Shown here: positions 62,937-64,000 of the stretch, piece after piece
Numbering within the stretch: the first letter of the stretch is position 1
How the letters are laid out: each line of letters opens with the position of its first letter
Origin: Marixanthomonas ophiurae
GTDB taxonomy: Bacteria; Bacteroidota; Bacteroidia; Flavobacteriales; Flavobacteriaceae
DNA: 64,000 bases
Assembly (NCBI RefSeq): GCF_003413745.1
Contig: NZ_QVID01000001.1
Span: forward strand, 1,178,001 to 1,242,000
Direction of reading: 5' to 3'
Translations under genes and position numbers: made by a program
Notes under the pieces: generated by a model
What the model saw: the letters and a program-made list of their open reading frames with translations, nothing else
What the model was told of the DNA's origin: nothing
The model's database searches: none

Positions 62937-64000
62937 CTAAAAGGTAGCATAAAATGTAAATTTAAACGAAATGTTATCTTCTAAATCGGGTAGATGATAA
63001 TATCCGTAGCGATACGCAAAGCTCAACCCAAAGCCAAAAATAAGTTTGTTGAGTTCAAACCCCGACTCTGAATAAAACTGGTCTAAGGTATTAAAGTTAA
63101 TACCGGTGTGCTTTTTGGGATTTTCCATGTTACCAATAGCGTGACGGGTAATTATAACTAATTCGGGTTTGAAATGATCGGAAAAATAAAACCGTCTCAG
63201 GCTGTGCTTAATCTGTAGGGTAGCAAGTTTATCTGAAAAAAACTCCCCAAAGTACATGGTTTCAAAACTTTTCCGTCCCGCAACCGAGAAGCGCTGTAAT
63301 ATTGTATTTTTAGTAGGGCTGTTGGGGTAGGCGTGAAATAAGTGTGTTAACGGTACGTCACCAATTGCATAATCACCTTCCAATAAAATACTAGTAGAGG
63401 AGAGGTCTGTGCGTTTAATATAATAGTCTAGCTTTAACCCAAATTTTGTATAATTGAAATCACTACCACCAATACCTTTTAATCCTTGGGTAACCTGTGC
63501 ACTTATTTTTGGGGAGCCATCAAAGTATTCTACAAAACCATCATTAGTAGTCGTAAAATCTTTTTTAGGGCTAATTCTAATCGAAGCAGTAATTTCACCC
63601 AACTCGTAACCATCATATATTTTACCGTCATTTATAAAGGTGTAATTTTCAATTTGCTCTACATTACTGTGAGAAATACGGAATTCTGATAAAATTTTAG
63701 GATCAAATTCACTTTGGATATTAGCCTGCCAAGTACGGTGCTTAAAAAACTGTGTCACATTAACCAAACGGGGCTCAAAAACCGAATACACGCGGGCATC
63801 GGTTAAATATTGAAAAGTTCCAATCTCTCGGATATCATCAATGTAATAAAGGTTAACCCATGTTTTAGTGTCTTTGTCTATGCGTGCGCTTCCACCTAAA
63901 CTGAACTTAAAATCGTGGTCTTTAAAACCGTGGGCTATATAGCCACCAAATTTATAATTTTCTAAAAGTCGATCATTAGTAATTCCACCAATGCCCAACC
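62937..64000 (-). CDS. DUF5686-type outer membrane barrel protein, 5' truncated by window edge
   Basis: At least 354 residues visible; the frame runs off the right edge at 64000, so the signal peptide and any carboxypeptidase-regulatory-like N-terminus lie outside. What remains is a strand-rich barrel (FGGYIAHGFKDHDFKFSLGGSARID, FAYRYGYYHLPDLEDNISFKFTFYATF). The pattern fits the DUF5686 family of flavobacterial outer membrane proteins. The function of the family is unknown. It is transcribed toward the RND-type exporter gene. Confidence 0.7.
   Translation of the reverse strand, partial: LGIGGITNDRLLENYKFGGYIAHGFKDHDFKFSLGGSARIDKDTKTWVNLYYIDDIREIGTFQYLTDARVYSVFEPRLVNVTQFFKHRTWQANIQSEFDPKILSEFRISHSNVEQIENYTFINDGKIYDGYELGEITASIRISPKKDFTTTNDGFVEYFDGSPKISAQVTQGLKGIGGSDFNYTKFGLKLDYYIKRTDLSSTSILLEGDYAIGDVPLTHLFHAYPNSPTKNTILQRFSVAGRKSFETMYFGEFFSDKLATLQIKHSLRRFYFSDHFKPELVIITRHAIGNMENPKKHTGINFNTLDQFYSESGFELNKLIFGFGLSFAYRYGYYHLPDLEDNISFKFTFYATF

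Overview
The window is chromosomal DNA from a marine-type member of the Flavobacteriaceae (Bacteroidota). It is AT-rich. Genes carry the Bacteroidota -7 promoter box TAnnTTTG, ribosome binding sites are weak or absent, and there are many TonB-dependent receptors, a SusC/SusD pair, a PorT-like protein, an atpDC operon separated from the other ATP synthase genes, and a duplicated exbD. Nearly all of it is intact core genome. I see no integrase, insertion sequence, phage gene, CRISPR array or recognisable defence system.

Layout. 1-6.2 kb: the 3' part of glmS, a sulfotransferase-like/branched-chain aminotransferase pair, and a TonB-dependent receptor. 6.2-11.5 kb: atpD-atpC, a small membrane protein, NhaA and a JmjC/cupin-like protein. 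11.5-20.3 kb: a probable phosphate-acquisition neighbourhood, with a PiT-PhoU fusion transporter, an OprO/OprP-type porin, a small secreted MORN/YwqK-like protein, and an operon of a surface lipoprotein plus a TonB receptor. Its intergenic regions hold 7-mers repeated every 11 bp that resemble Pho boxes. 20.3-30.7 kb: housekeeping genes (dgt, VF530 protein, dxs, tadA, csp, a ClC channel, aspS) mixed with small hypotheticals. 30.8-35.2 kb: a SusC/SusD pair with no degradative enzymes beside it. 35.2-41.9 kb: a TetR-TolC-MFP-RND efflux operon. 42-47.8 kb: polyprenyl synthetase and sucA-sucB. 47.8-51.2 kb: an unlisted 39-codon membrane peptide gene, a NarL-type two-component system and a retropepsin-like protease. 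51.2-60.4 kb: tatD, ansA, tRNA-Ser(GGA), an ExbB/ExbD energising operon, a PorT-like protein, a PAP2-like protein, rpoN and asnS. 60.4-64 kb: an MMPL-type RND exporter and the 3' part of a DUF5686-type outer membrane protein.

Working together. Several units serve outer membrane transport: three TonB-dependent receptor systems and the ExbB/ExbD motor that could energise them, plus the tripartite pump. The 11.5-20.1 kb block reads as outer-membrane capture, porin passage and inner-membrane uptake of phosphate or phosphorylated compounds.

No wholly new system could be demonstrated. The most interesting signals are the phased Pho-box-like arrays, a minus-strand terminator that may end a small RNA, a ClC protein lacking its gating glutamate, a hidden 39-aa membrane peptide, a 25-bp hairpin between atpD and atpC, and promoters implying leaderless tatD and dxs transcripts. 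All coordinates and motifs were read by eye; no database search was run.
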